Shown one piece after another: positions 1 through 9,276 of a stretch of DNA of 64,000 nucleotides (position 1 is the first letter of the stretch; every line of letters starts with the position of its first letter). The position numbers and the translations under genes were made by a program. The DNA is from Filosporella fistucella (Eukaryota > Ascomycota > Leotiomycetes > Helotiales), in assembly GCA_030077755.1 (NCBI GenBank), contig JAQJZZ010000007.1:1488001-1552000 (forward strand). Reading direction: 5' to 3'. The notes below the pieces were generated by a model that worked only from the letters and a program-made list of their open reading frames with translations, had not been told where the DNA came from and made no database searches.

Positions 1-706
1 AAAGCCAACTTTTCAGCAATATCTTGCCCCCACACATGAGATACCCACGCAAGTGTCGTATCTATGCCTGCACTGACACCACCACTTGTCCAGATGTTGC
101 CATCCACGATCCACCTTGCATGTGCTCTCCAACTTGTCTTAGGACCAAGGGCAGTGACCGTGGACCAGGCGTTCTTATTGGTGGTTGCATTCTTACCATC
201 GAGAACGCCAGCACTTGCTGCAATTCCAGCGCCAGTACAGACGGTGATGAGATACTTCAAAGATGGATAGCGTACTCTGACAAATTCGACTGAGGAGTTT
301 ATATCTGGAGCTCTGGTACCAATGCCACCCGGGACAAAGAGAACCTCAAGATCGTTTGGTGCCGTAGCGAAAGTGTGTGTAGGGACGATACTCTGGCCGA
401 AAGTGGAGTTGTATGGATTCATGGCTGCAGAACGGGCTTTGGTAGAAACCGGATCCAGGGTGGAGGAGATGAGGGTGAGATTAAGCTGATTTCCCCAGGA
501 CAGCATGTTCAAGGCGTCAAGAGGACCGAAGACATCGAGAGCTTGGAATGATGGAAAAAGAACATAGCCTATGTTCTTAGGAGCTATAAAGCGTCACTAG
601 GAGGAGGTAAAATGGGAGATTGGGACGTACTTGAAGAGTTGCTGGCTGCTGTGGTAGAGAATAGCAACGCTGTTATAGCAGCGGACCGAGCACGTGAGAA
701 CTGCAT
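1..706 (-). CDS. Secreted DJ-1/PfpI-family protein (3' end cut by window edge)
   Basis: Start ATG at 704-706 opens an exon (631-706) coding an N-terminus MQFSRARSAAITALLFSTTA, a plausible signal peptide. A 47-nt intron (584-630, donor GTACGT, acceptor TATAG) restores frame into PKNIGYVLFPSFQALDVFGP, the typical first beta-strand and loop of the DJ-1/PfpI (class I glutamine amidotransferase-like) fold. The nucleophile elbow VCTGAGI has its Cys codon at 237-239, and further family-like blocks follow (FVPGGIGTRAP, WIVDGNIWTSGGVSAG). About 219 residues are inside the window and the C-terminus lies beyond base 1. Known relatives include isonitrile hydratase-like and chaperone/glyoxalase-like proteins, so the substrate cannot be assigned. 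The secretory leader is unusual for a mostly cytosolic superfamily but recurs in fungal members. The family call is firm; the leader and short intron are my reading of the sequence. Confidence 0.8.
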
Positions 707-1207
707 GATAGGATATTTTGAGATATTGTATGAGTATCGACTTAGACAGGAGCAGCGAGATGATTTTATACTTTTGAAACACTTCCTTCCATCACGTATA
801 TCCGCAGCCAAGACACTATACATGCAGACCCTAGTTTGGAAATATACGGAACTTGCTCTTGAGAAAGATTGAGCAGATAATGTTTATATGTCATACACTT
901 ACAAATTAATAGCTTTGGAGAGCGGAATCAATGAACGAATGCGAAATAAGTCCCAGGGAAATAGAAAAGATGGGGCGGGGAATCATATCGAAAATGTTTG
1001 ACATTCAAAGACTCGGAGCAAAGGTGTCATACTGCACTCGCATTTAGGCAAAGATAGTCGTGGGCTTGGTAACCTTCCTTTGCACGAATTCCACCAATTC
1101 AGTCAAAAAGGCCAGAGAGTATCCCCCAATACGAGTTAAACAACTGAGTGAACAATATTCAGAATGGGATGTCGTTGACTGAGCTTTTCAAGCTTAGGTA
1201 GTACTAG
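707..1207. other. Intergenic, no gene seen
   Basis: About 500 bases upstream of the DJ-1-like gene. It should hold that gene's promoter. I see no convincing reading frame, RNA gene or repeat. Confidence 0.5.
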
Positions 1208-1722
1208 CTACTGCTCGACAGGGAAGGGAGAGCGGGGCAATGCTAGTTCCCACTCTTCCACCGCTTGGTGTTTGCAATATATAAACTCTGGGAATGATCT
1301 GGGAGTGGTAAACTCATAAGTGCTGACGGTCACCTGGTGGCCCCCAACAATATGGATCCGGATATACGAAAGGTAAGACGGGTTCAATGTTGCTTGATGG
1401 ATGTTTTCAGGCAAGGAGGTGGCAATCCCATCAGACGATCCAGTTCCGGGCCTAGCTTGCTCCTTCCTAAGCGAAAAGCTTGAGTGTGAAACGTCCGAAC
1501 TTTCTACGCCACAACTTCATGCCACCTTAGTGGATCTATTGGTCCTGCGTTTCCCACCGGCCCAAACCTCTTCACATCTCTATCCATCTCCTGGATCATA
1601 TTGGCCGTATACTGATGTAGATTCTCGACTCCTTTTCTGTCAGCTTGCCATAATGGGGTATCGCGATCACTTTGATTCACAGGGGCTGCCACCCCTCCGT
1701 CCTCTAAGTACTGGACTATAAT
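1208..1722 (-). pseudogene. Unrecognised coding remnant or unresolved two-exon gene 3' part
   Basis: Two minus-strand open stretches look protein-like. One (about 1504-1722) reads VQYLEDGGVAAPVNQSDRDT and continues through WQADRKGVENLHQYTANMIQ to WHEVV; the other (1208 to about 1445) reads PENIHQATLNPSYLSYIRIH and ends in PRSPFPVEQ-stop. They join in frame by an intron ending CGCTTAG, with donor either GTAGAA (41 nt, very short) or GTGGCA (59 nt, poor consensus). An upstream acceptor TATAG near 1722 would open the first stretch, but I found no upstream exon with a start codon in the matching phase, and that space is the leader of the plus-strand gene at 2088. It may be a decayed gene, a 3' fragment, or a gene whose first exon I missed. 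No family recognised. Confidence 0.3.
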
Positions 1723-1741
1723 GGCTCTTCCCCCCTTGAAT

Positions 1742-2087
1742 CACTTTCCTGTCTTTACTGATGCCTTTCGTAGTTATTCATATCGCCTACGCTCTTTTCA
1801 ATACTTAAACTTCTGCAGGTCAGACCTTTCGTTCTTTCTTCGGCATCTCCATCTTCCTCTTCATTGAAGTCAGAAACACTACGAACCACTCCACGAACAA
1901 AAGAACATACAAAGCTATTGTCAGCTTCAAAGCCTGCAAACAAGAAGGAAACTAAACACAACTCGAGGAGCGAAGGAACAATACGAGAACATCTTTGCTG
2001 CACAGAACGTATAGCTTCTTCGAGCTTTGCATGCGCATCTTCAACCAAACACACAATCAGCACGAAACCTATCTGCAAGCTAGCATC
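1742..2087 (+). promoter_or_regulatory. Leader/promoter of the secreted protein gene
   Basis: About 345 bases upstream of the ATG at 2088, rich in CAA/AAC and CT motifs as common in fungal 5' leaders. A frame open from 1995 runs into the gene in phase but has no ATG before 2031, so translation is placed at 2088, directly before a signal peptide. No specific operator was identified. Confidence 0.3.
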
Positions 2088-2723
2088 ATGTCTTTCAAGC
2101 TTTTCAAGACCATTGCTCTTGTTGGCATGCTCTATGCCTCTCATGCTCCAATGGTAGCGTCATCAGTCATACCCCGAGCAGCACAAGCATCTGCACAGCT
2201 TGCCCAAATTGCCCCCAGCTCTACTTCATGCGCTGGAGCTCCATTTCCATCGGAGTGCGCTACGAATGTGCAAGCAGCGAATCCTTTAATTAAAGCACTG
2301 GGCGAATACCAAATCTATGATGTCTATCTCATTTCGGCTGTTCTCGCTACCACAGCGTTCGAGTCCGGAGAGTTCAAATACAACATTAATCACTTTCCGG
2401 GTACACCAGGACAAGGCACGCGAGCTATGTTGCCTCCAGCAAGTATCAAGAAGTACGTTCAGTCTATTCCGGCTCTAGCACCTAAGCTAGCTACCGCGAA
2501 GAGCGACGTTGAGGTTCTGTCTTTGGTACTTGGAGAAGATTATACATGGGGTGCGGCTGCATACTGGATGGCCAAAGAGTGCTCGCCGGAGGTTAGAGCT
2601 GCAGTTGCAACCGGCACGATGGACGGTTTCAATAACTATGTCAAGGATTGTCTCTTCACGACTGTTACCCCTGAGAGACAAGCAGCATACACTCGAGCTA
2701 AAGCCGCTTTCGGTCTCTCCTGA
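2088..2723 (+). CDS. Intronless secreted protein of unknown function
   Basis: A 211-residue protein begins MSFKLFKTIALVGMLYASHA, a classic signal peptide (basic n-region, hydrophobic core, small residues near the cleavage point). The mature part is alanine-rich and holds four cysteines in pairs (SCAGAPFPSEC; KECSPE and KDCLF), suggesting disulfides. The central block ALGEYQIYDVYLISAVLATT followed by AFESGEFKYNINHFPGTPGQ and GTRAMLPP looks like a conserved folded domain rather than low complexity. I do not recognise the family with confidence; the helical AxxAFESGxFKY stretch vaguely recalls lysozyme-like folds, but I see no catalytic signature. The start at 2088 is chosen because earlier in-frame codons would place the hydrophobic leader internally. 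Single exon, unlike most neighbours. Likely exported; a role outside the cell is inference. Confidence 0.75.
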   Translation: MSFKLFKTIALVGMLYASHAPMVASSVIPRAAQASAQLAQIAPSSTSCAGAPFPSECATNVQAANPLIKALGEYQIYDVYLISAVLATTAFESGEFKYNINHFPGTPGQGTRAMLPPASIKKYVQSIPALAPKLATAKSDVEVLSLVLGEDYTWGAAAYWMAKECSPEVRAAVATGTMDGFNNYVKDCLFTTVTPERQAAYTRAKAAFGLS

Positions 2724-3879
2724 ATGATAGGTGTGTGCCGCGGGCAAACACTCTTATGATCTTTGCACATAGTGATAGTTAATGGAATATTCTGTACATA
2801 CCTATTTCTTCTATGAGTGAAAATCTGCGTTGATTAATCACATGTTCATCTGGTTTGTCCGCTGAATTTCCTTTCAATTTTTGCACGCTGCAGTCTTCTG
2901 TTGCTTGTGAATATTTTCATGAAGAATATGCACAAGGCTATGATCTTGCCACATCAATTTACCTGAAAGCTTGAAACCCCCCCCCTTCTCCTCTCCCAAT
3001 ATCTCCTCTTCAGTATTATTAAAAATAAATGCAAACTCTGCTAAAAGCCGCCTTAGAACCTTACTACCATGACGCTTCCACGTTATAGTTTTCGAAAGCG
3101 AGGCATCCACTGATTAATGGAGGTAAACCGTTAGCAGACTGCTATAATATATATGAAGTAAACCCCGTACTTTCGTTCTTCTCCACCTAAAACCGGCCCC
3201 TTGATTTAATTTTGGTGTTTAGATTTTTTCATAGTATCAATGTTGTCTACGTCTCTTCAAATCGTGTCTCTCTCTGAAGCCATTTATTGCTAAAGAATTT
3301 AGCACAAAGTAGTACCATTAACTGGACCTTTACGATTAGATAGTCTGTGATATATGAACCATTTATAATCAATGATTAACAAGTAATTCAAGGCTGAAGC
3401 ATGAGCGATGCAACATGATAGATGGTATGTATGCACGAGTGATTGGAAGAGTGGGTTTCATTCTTATTTCTGTGATTTTAACAGGATTTCCATCTTTGGA
3501 TACCCGTAGCGATCCTCCTAGTCGTGAGAACCAGTATAATCCATGATATAACTCATGATATAACTCATGAATGAATTTAATGCTTAGTCCCTTATAGCTC
3601 CCAAACCAGGAGAGTTCTTCACTTAGCCAATCATTGGAATCATTGGAATCATCGTACAAGGTTCGGAATTTGTAGACCATTTTTTGACAGTAATTTGAAA
3701 TGCTATGTTCTTGATTCTGTCTATCAAACACATCATAAAAATACACTTGAGATTCCACCCATTTTCTATCAAAACACCTTACCGTGATCAGCCAAAGATA
3801 CGTAATTATGACTCGTTCTCTGGCTTACACCCTCGAAGCTTATTGCAGCACTTATCCTACTCATAATTCCACCGCTTTT
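2724..3879. other. Intergenic, AT-rich with small direct duplications
   Basis: 1.15 kb between the secreted protein and the dioxygenase 3' end. Contains short duplications (a TGATATAACTCA unit near 3540-3570 repeated about 2.5 times and CATTGGAAT repeated near 3635-3652). A long minus frame at 3369-3758 lacks an early ATG and looks fortuitous. Nothing else is seen. Confidence 0.5.
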
Positions 3880-5490
3880 TTACAATTCAGCCTTCTTCAC
3901 GTCATCTACTTTCGCGGCTGCCTCTTTTGCCGCCTCCGCTTTCTTGACGTGCTCTGCCTGGATCTTCTCGCGGTGTAAACGTCTGTGCTCGACGACTTCG
4001 GGGAAAACAAATTTAGTCTCAGGATTATCAACGCGCGCCATCGGGCCATGTGCCTCTAGCAAAGTACGATACTTATTGTTAAGCACATCCGTATCGATGT
4101 AGGTCCCCTTCAGCCACCTCTCGCCCGCAGCGGAATCAAATGCCTTCCGGCCATGCAGGATTCGTCGATTGTCGAAGACCACACATTCACCAGGTTGTAG
4201 CTTGTACTCAAAAACGTTCGCCGGGTATTGAGCAACGGCTGCGAATCTGCGCAAGCTGTCCAAAACACTTGGTAAAGGCCACCCTTGTCGGCGCCGTGAA
4301 AAAGGAAGAGTGGCTTGGAATGGAGGTGAATAATTGATGTTTAGGATCTCCGATCTCTCTTCCTTCTCCGTAACATGGAGCTTACGGCGACCGACCTCGA
4401 TGACAGGGCGCCGGAAGTAGTAGTATTGGCCATCATTCTTGTAATGATAAGCAAGTTCGTTATTCTCTAAGGCCGTCTGTTGGTGTACGCTTAGCTTGCC
4501 TGCTGCGAAGAGGCCATCTGAAAATATTGAATCGCCCCCCTCACACGTGTTCTTCAGGCAGTGAAGTAGTTGAAATCCTGGGGGGTTCTGCATGTATAAT
4601 AGATCTTGGTGAAGACCAATAGATTGCTGAGTATATGCAACATTCTTGGCATCTGGAACCGATTTGACATCCCAAGTTCGCCCGTAGAACGTTTCACGAA
4701 TAAGACCGACTCGACTAGCAATGTCCTCTACTGCTTTCTCCTGTTCTGGTACCCCTCTCAGAAGGACCAATCCGACGGTCTTGAGCTGATGTAAGGTATG
4801 GAGGACGGTCTCAGGTTTACTCATGTAGTCTTCATAATTGACGAATTGAAGCGCACCTTTAACACGTATATTATTCCAAGTGAATACACGCGAGTTGTCA
4901 TGAGAAACACTTCTCAGATGGAATTCTGAGTCGAGACTTTCAAAAAATGACGCTGGAAAGGTTGAGACATGATTAGGGCCGTCGAGGTCAGGAAAACTTG
5001 ATGACCAAGTGATCTCCAAATCGCCATTGTCGAGAGATTTGACCTCTTTGGCGATGATGTCCTTGGGAATATCGGTGGTTTGGAAGGTCTTTTGGGTAGT
5101 GGAAGGGTCAACACAACGAGGACACGTGCAGGCGTCACGCAGAAAAGTAGGATGGAGACGAGATTTTTCCTTCCCGGGGATTTCGACATATTTCAAGTTC
5201 AAATCTGGTCCGTCAGGCCCGCGCTTGTTGGCCCATTTTTGGATGTTGACAACAGCGTCGTCCGCGTAAGATCGAGTTTTCCCGAGTCGGGTTGCATGAA
5301 CAGCAGCTCGACTTGGCATGGAATATGCAGTTTCCCGGACTCTCGGTAATGCAGATGACCGATGGGGAGAAAATGTTTGCTTGCCATAGGCACGGCATGG
5401 GAAACGAGCAGCAGTACCGCGGGTGATGCTGGGAGCCAATTTTGAGCAGGAGGAGGATACCAGTCTTGTGTGCATCTGAATGAGGGCCAT
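3880..5490 (-). CDS. Gamma-butyrobetaine dioxygenase-like 2-oxoglutarate oxygenase
   Basis: Single exon, 536 residues, ATG at 5488-5490. The first ~80 residues are basic and Ser/Ala/Arg-rich, consistent with a mitochondrial presequence. Around residues 90-140 an N-terminal domain carries LHPTFLRDACTCPRCVDPST with Cys pairs expected to bind zinc in gamma-butyrobetaine/trimethyllysine dioxygenases. The C-terminal TauD/TfdA fold shows the iron site HxD in IGLHQDLLYMQNPPGFQLLH, the distal His in DNRRILHGRKAF and the oxoglutarate-side Arg in AGERWLKGTYIDTD. The closest known reaction is hydroxylation of gamma-butyrobetaine to carnitine (or of trimethyllysine, an earlier step); sequence alone does not settle which. 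Length is larger than animal BBOX1 because of the N- and C-terminal extensions; the tail ends in a Lys/Ala/Glu-rich helix (EAAKEAAAKVDDVKKAEL). Divergently transcribed from TPC1. Confidence 0.85.
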   Translation of the reverse strand: MALIQMHTRLVSSSCSKLAPSITRGTAARFPCRAYGKQTFSPHRSSALPRVRETAYSMPSRAAVHATRLGKTRSYADDAVVNIQKWANKRGPDGPDLNLKYVEIPGKEKSRLHPTFLRDACTCPRCVDPSTTQKTFQTTDIPKDIIAKEVKSLDNGDLEITWSSSFPDLDGPNHVSTFPASFFESLDSEFHLRSVSHDNSRVFTWNNIRVKGALQFVNYEDYMSKPETVLHTLHQLKTVGLVLLRGVPEQEKAVEDIASRVGLIRETFYGRTWDVKSVPDAKNVAYTQQSIGLHQDLLYMQNPPGFQLLHCLKNTCEGGDSIFSDGLFAAGKLSVHQQTALENNELAYHYKNDGQYYYFRRPVIEVGRRKLHVTEKEERSEILNINYSPPFQATLPFSRRRQGWPLPSVLDSLRRFAAVAQYPANVFEYKLQPGECVVFDNRRILHGRKAFDSAAGERWLKGTYIDTDVLNNKYRTLLEAHGPMARVDNPETKFVFPEVVEHRRLHREKIQAEHVKKAEAAKEAAAKVDDVKKAEL

Positions 5491-6344
5491 TTTTGCAAAT
5501 TCGGTCAAGAGGACGTGATTCGGAGCTGGAAGTCGACGAGAGAGTCGAACAACACGATATCACGTGCCAGGCTGAATGGGGTGGTGCCAGGGGTGATAAT
5601 GTAACAGCTGGAGGTCTGTCTTTGGGAAGCTGGGCTAGACACAACTAGGAGAGCAAGAGAGAGCGGCGCGAGCAGTTCTACTTTATGCTGAGGGAGATTC
5701 CGATTCCGACTTTGAGTTGGAGACGGGTAAGAGCTTATCGTGAACCAAGCATCAAGATGGGTGCTTGCATTAGACACCCTCCGTTGCACCGAGCCGAGAA
5801 GGAGATTGAATTTGGGGATTGAGATGTAGTAGGACACCTTAGAGATGGATGAGGATCTGAGGAGAGGTGAGGCGTTGAATTGAAACAAGATGAGATATCT
5901 CAGATATCTCGGTCGATGGTGGCCTGGCGAGGGCAGTGGGATGAATTGAAGCTGTCGATGTTGATGGCAATGGTCACAGGAGAGAAATTTTAGTTGCACT
6001 GCTCATGTCGTGTTGTCGGTTCGCTTGTTACATCCACCGCCGATCTCACTCCCTACCACCCTAGCCACCTAACCTTGGAGCTTATATCTCAGCCTTCCTC
6101 ACCTTCTTGTACTAAGAACACTCCCTTGCCTAGGTGCTTCATCTGTCCATCCAATTGAGCTCCCCTGACAGGAATCTGGTCCGTTCCGTCCGTCGCGTGC
6201 CTTCAGCCTTCCCATCCCTCCCACCTTTTTTCAATTATTTCCAACTTTTTCATCCGAACATTTCCCCAATTTCCGTCTATCGATCTGTAACTATCCGCAT
6301 CCAATACTTGCATTTGGCAACGTACGAAGGCAATAGGCAGATGT
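5491..6344. promoter_or_regulatory. Bidirectional promoter region, dioxygenase / TPC1
   Basis: About 850 bases separate the two divergent start codons. The TPC1 side (6050-6290) is strongly CT-rich, typical of fungal promoters and leaders. I could not pick out a specific factor site. Open frames here on the minus strand are low-complexity and not supported. Confidence 0.4.
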
Positions 6345-7487
6345 ATGTCTGGAGGCGGAGAACATCTCAAGGATGAGGTAAGACCTGGTTTTTCACCATA
6401 ATTCATGTGCAAATTGTAAGTCTAAGTGCAGAGCTGATTTTATAGGGCTCCAAGACCCAAGTCGTTATTGCTGGAGCTGCGGCTGGGTTGATCGCAAGGT
6501 AAGTATTCGAAGTGACGGTCCTATACTTTCAATTCAGACTCTGATTGCTACAGATTCGTCGTTGCTCCTCTCGATGTCGTAAAAATCAGACTCCAACTCC
6601 AAACGCACTCCTTATCTGACCCGCTTTCTCATAGAGACCTGCGTGGTTCTCCAATCTACAAGGGCACCCTGCCAACCCTCAAACACATTCTGAGAGAAGA
6701 AGGCATCACAGGATTATGGAAGGGCAATATTCCGGCCGAGCTCATGTACGTATCGTACAGCGCGATTCAATTTACAACGTATCGATCCGTCACTCTCGCC
6801 CTACAGAATGTTATGGGTGATCATAAGATGCCCGCCGCCGCGGAGAGCTTTATCGCTGGAGCAAGTGCAGGTGCAGTCGCGACGACTGCTACATACCCAC
6901 TGGATTTGTTACGGACAAGGTTCGCCGCACAAGGCAGGGAAAAGGTATATGCTTCATTGGCATCTTCTATACGTGAAATTGCTCGCAGTGAAGGTCCAAG
7001 GGGTTTCTTTCAAGGCCTAGGAGCGGGAATTGGCCAGATAGTTCCGTATATGGGATTGTTCTTTGCGTCATATGAAACCCTACGCTTGCCGTTAGGCAAT
7101 CTGGAGTTACCTTTTGGATCCGGAGAAGCAACGGCTGGAGTCTTGGCCTCCCTTTTTGCCAAGACTGCTGTGTTTCCTCTGGATTTGATTCGGAAAAGAT
7201 TGCAAGTCCAGGGTCCAACGAGATCAAAATATGTACACAAGAACATCCCAGAGTATAGAGGTGTTTTCAGGAGTATGCAGGATATTATACGTAATGAGGG
7301 AAGAAGAGGCTTGTATCGGGGTTTGACGGTCAGGCAAGTCAGCTCCTTAGCCTTATTCTTCAACATTGCTAATTCGAACAGTCTTTTTAAGGCTGCTCCG
7401 GCTAGTGCTGTCACGATGTGGACTTATGAGCGAGTGCTAAGAATACTAAAAGACATGGATAGTAGTGAGCAGAACTCAGGTAGATGA
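6345..7487 (+). CDS. TPC1: Mitochondrial thiamine pyrophosphate carrier
   Basis: Four exons (6345-6377, 6446-6498, 6554-7333, 7382-7487) give 323 residues, close to yeast Tpc1. Three mitochondrial-carrier repeats show the PxDxx[KR] signatures: [22 protein letters not shown] and [11 protein letters not shown], each followed by the conserved EGxxGLxxG helix-loop block ([33 protein letters not shown]). Six membrane helices of the inner mitochondrial membrane are expected; the family exchanges cytosolic thiamine pyrophosphate for matrix nucleotides, feeding pyruvate, oxoglutarate and branched-chain dehydrogenases. Exon 1 codes only [11 protein letters not shown]. The last intron (7334-7381) has a GCAAGT donor, branch TGCTAAT and acceptor CAG. 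It is 48 nt and has no stop, so a continuous frame crosses it, but splicing is required to give the family-like [19 protein letters not shown]. Subfamily assignment rests on overall resemblance to Tpc1. Confidence 0.88.
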
Positions 7488-8115
7488 GCTTCAGCCAATG
7501 AGCTTGATGTAATCATGATACACTTCATGTCTGCAAAGATTGTTCCATGAGATAGCCGCATCTCAACTTTAATCTAGATAAATTGCCTTTTAGCCAATAG
7601 CCGTGAATGTAAACGGATGACGGATAATTAAAGTCAATACCATGTCACCAACAGACTCAGTCCCAACCCTCCATCCAACCGATCATATATGAACACAACA
7701 ATAATCTCAATAAATCGATGTCTAGTTGATTCCTTGTCACTCGGCATCTATTTTTACCAAAATCGCTGAATATGGAGCAGTTTGTGGTCCAGGAGCGCCT
7801 GATAGTATGACTCTCAGCCTTGCAGCAAACCCCCTGCATATGATTAGCCTTTCGCCTCGCCCAGTTCGGGCAAAGGGAACTCTCACATGAGAGCCATGTA
7901 GATACAATCACAAGGCCATACAAAACAGCCACAAAGCCAGGTCAAGTCGCTCGTTACATACATCTCCTCCTTCTCGTTCTTTCTCACAAAGTTACACCAA
8001 TGTCTTCTTGAATAATTATCTTCGATCCTTCTTTAAAGGATTCTATCGTTCTCTGTTCATCCTGTCAGACTTGCATGTGATTGATCGAACCAATCCCATA
8101 TCGACAATCCTCAAA
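7488..8115. other. Intergenic
   Basis: About 630 bases holding the TPC1 3' region and the promoter/leader of the next gene. The last 200 bases are CT-rich. No gene seen. Confidence 0.45.
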
Positions 8116-9276
8116 ATGCAAACACAAATTCTGCCTCCACGAACGGAGGCTACTTTGAGCCCTCTTTTGGCTTCTCTGCCCACTGCTGCAATTTCTCCAT
8201 CGCCTCCGACCGCACTTCTCCCAAATTTATCGCCCATTCTGCGACAGAGAGTACAGCTGCTGTCAGCCTCGAGCCAGGAACCATGGCTGCCACTTCTCTG
8301 CTACGACGGCGCGAAATCCTCGAAGCTGGAACAGGCCGTGAAGAATGACCGCTTCGAACCACATCCTGTGTCGGGTGAAGTGGAAATAGATTGGGAGTAC
8401 GACGTCGAACTGCAGTATAAACGTGTTGACGAGGAAACCTTGCAATGCCTAGCAACGATCCGAGATTTCGGTTTGAATGTTAAGCTTGTTTGGTGCGTCA
8501 ATGATCAAGAGGGCGGAGGTGATGGCTGGAGAATTGGAGAAGTTGGAGTGGTGGAAAGCGGAGATTCATCCTGGGGACAAAGTAACATCGCACAAGCGGA
8601 AGAAGCATTCAAGACTCAACAAACTCAGACCCTCAGCTCATATAATCGTACGAATGGCACAAACAGCCTGCTTACCCCCGAAGCCGATGAGGAAGACGAC
8701 GATGATGATTATTGGGCTCAGTATGACAACACGCCTGCGCGAACACCTGCGCCAAAACACTCTCCTGCTCCCCCGGCCACGGTAGAGAACGACCAAATGG
8801 ACCACGCCGACGAGGATTCATATTATGCGCAGTATGCGAGTGTACAACCTGCAATGGACAACCATGATCCAGATGAAGCACAACAGAATGGCGAAGTCGA
8901 GACCTCGTTGGGGAAAGACGAAATTACACACGAATTGCAGCAACACCTTACACATCCGGAATTACATGATACTTCCACTGTATGGTCTGCCGCTCATGAG
9001 GAAGATACAACCATGTATACAAATGGCGAACTGTTACATCCTCGACCAGGATCAAGCACAGGTAGCAGTGGAAGCGATACCGTAGCTAAGCTCGAGAAAC
9101 GAGCAGCTGCCCATGCAGCAAGAGAGCAGAGCGAAGTAGGAATAAAACAGCATATTGGAACCAGCGTAAAGAGTTTATACAGATTGGCAAGAGTAGCTGG
9201 GATTGAGAGAGAAGAGTTTGAGAGGATTGTTAGGACGGAATTGGATTGTCTGGGCTTGATGGATGAGGATGATTGA
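8116..9276 (+). CDS. Conserved-looking acidic orphan with two Y-x-AQY motifs
   Basis: Single exon, 386 residues from ATG 8116; the frame is open upstream but without a better start. Residues ~1-60 are Pro/Ser/Leu-rich. Residues ~60-150 form a compact alpha/beta-looking region (QEPWLPLLCYDGAKSSKLEQ through EIDWEYDVELQYKRVDEETL to KLVWCVND). Then follows a long acidic, disordered stretch with two similar motifs, DDDDDYWAQYDNTPA and DEDSYYAQYASVQP, about 45 residues apart. The C-terminal ~60 residues look helical and conserved (IKQHIGTSVKSLYRLARVAG, then IEREEFERIVRTELDCLGLM). The layout (folded N-part, acidic short-motif linker, helical C-part) suggests an adaptor or regulatory protein, but I recognise no domain and assign no function. 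Neighbours give no clue. Confidence 0.75.
   Translation: MQTQILPPRTEATLSPLLASLPTAAISPSPPTALLPNLSPILRQRVQLLSASSQEPWLPLLCYDGAKSSKLEQAVKNDRFEPHPVSGEVEIDWEYDVELQYKRVDEETLQCLATIRDFGLNVKLVWCVNDQEGGGDGWRIGEVGVVESGDSSWGQSNIAQAEEAFKTQQTQTLSSYNRTNGTNSLLTPEADEEDDDDDYWAQYDNTPARTPAPKHSPAPPATVENDQMDHADEDSYYAQYASVQPAMDNHDPDEAQQNGEVETSLGKDEITHELQQHLTHPELHDTSTVWSAAHEEDTTMYTNGELLHPRPGSSTGSSGSDTVAKLEKRAAAHAAREQSEVGIKQHIGTSVKSLYRLARVAGIEREEFERIVRTELDCLGLMDEDD

Noticed and set aside
1755..2144. Minus-strand frame that might be the missing first exon of the 1.2-1.7 kb remnant
   Set aside because: The only nearby donor (GTAAAG) gives the wrong phase, and the frame is antisense to the secreted-protein leader.
3369..3758. 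Minus-strand 129-codon open frame
   Set aside because: It opens at GTG, the first ATG is about 26 codons in, composition is AT-driven, and it includes small DNA duplications rather than domain-like sequence.
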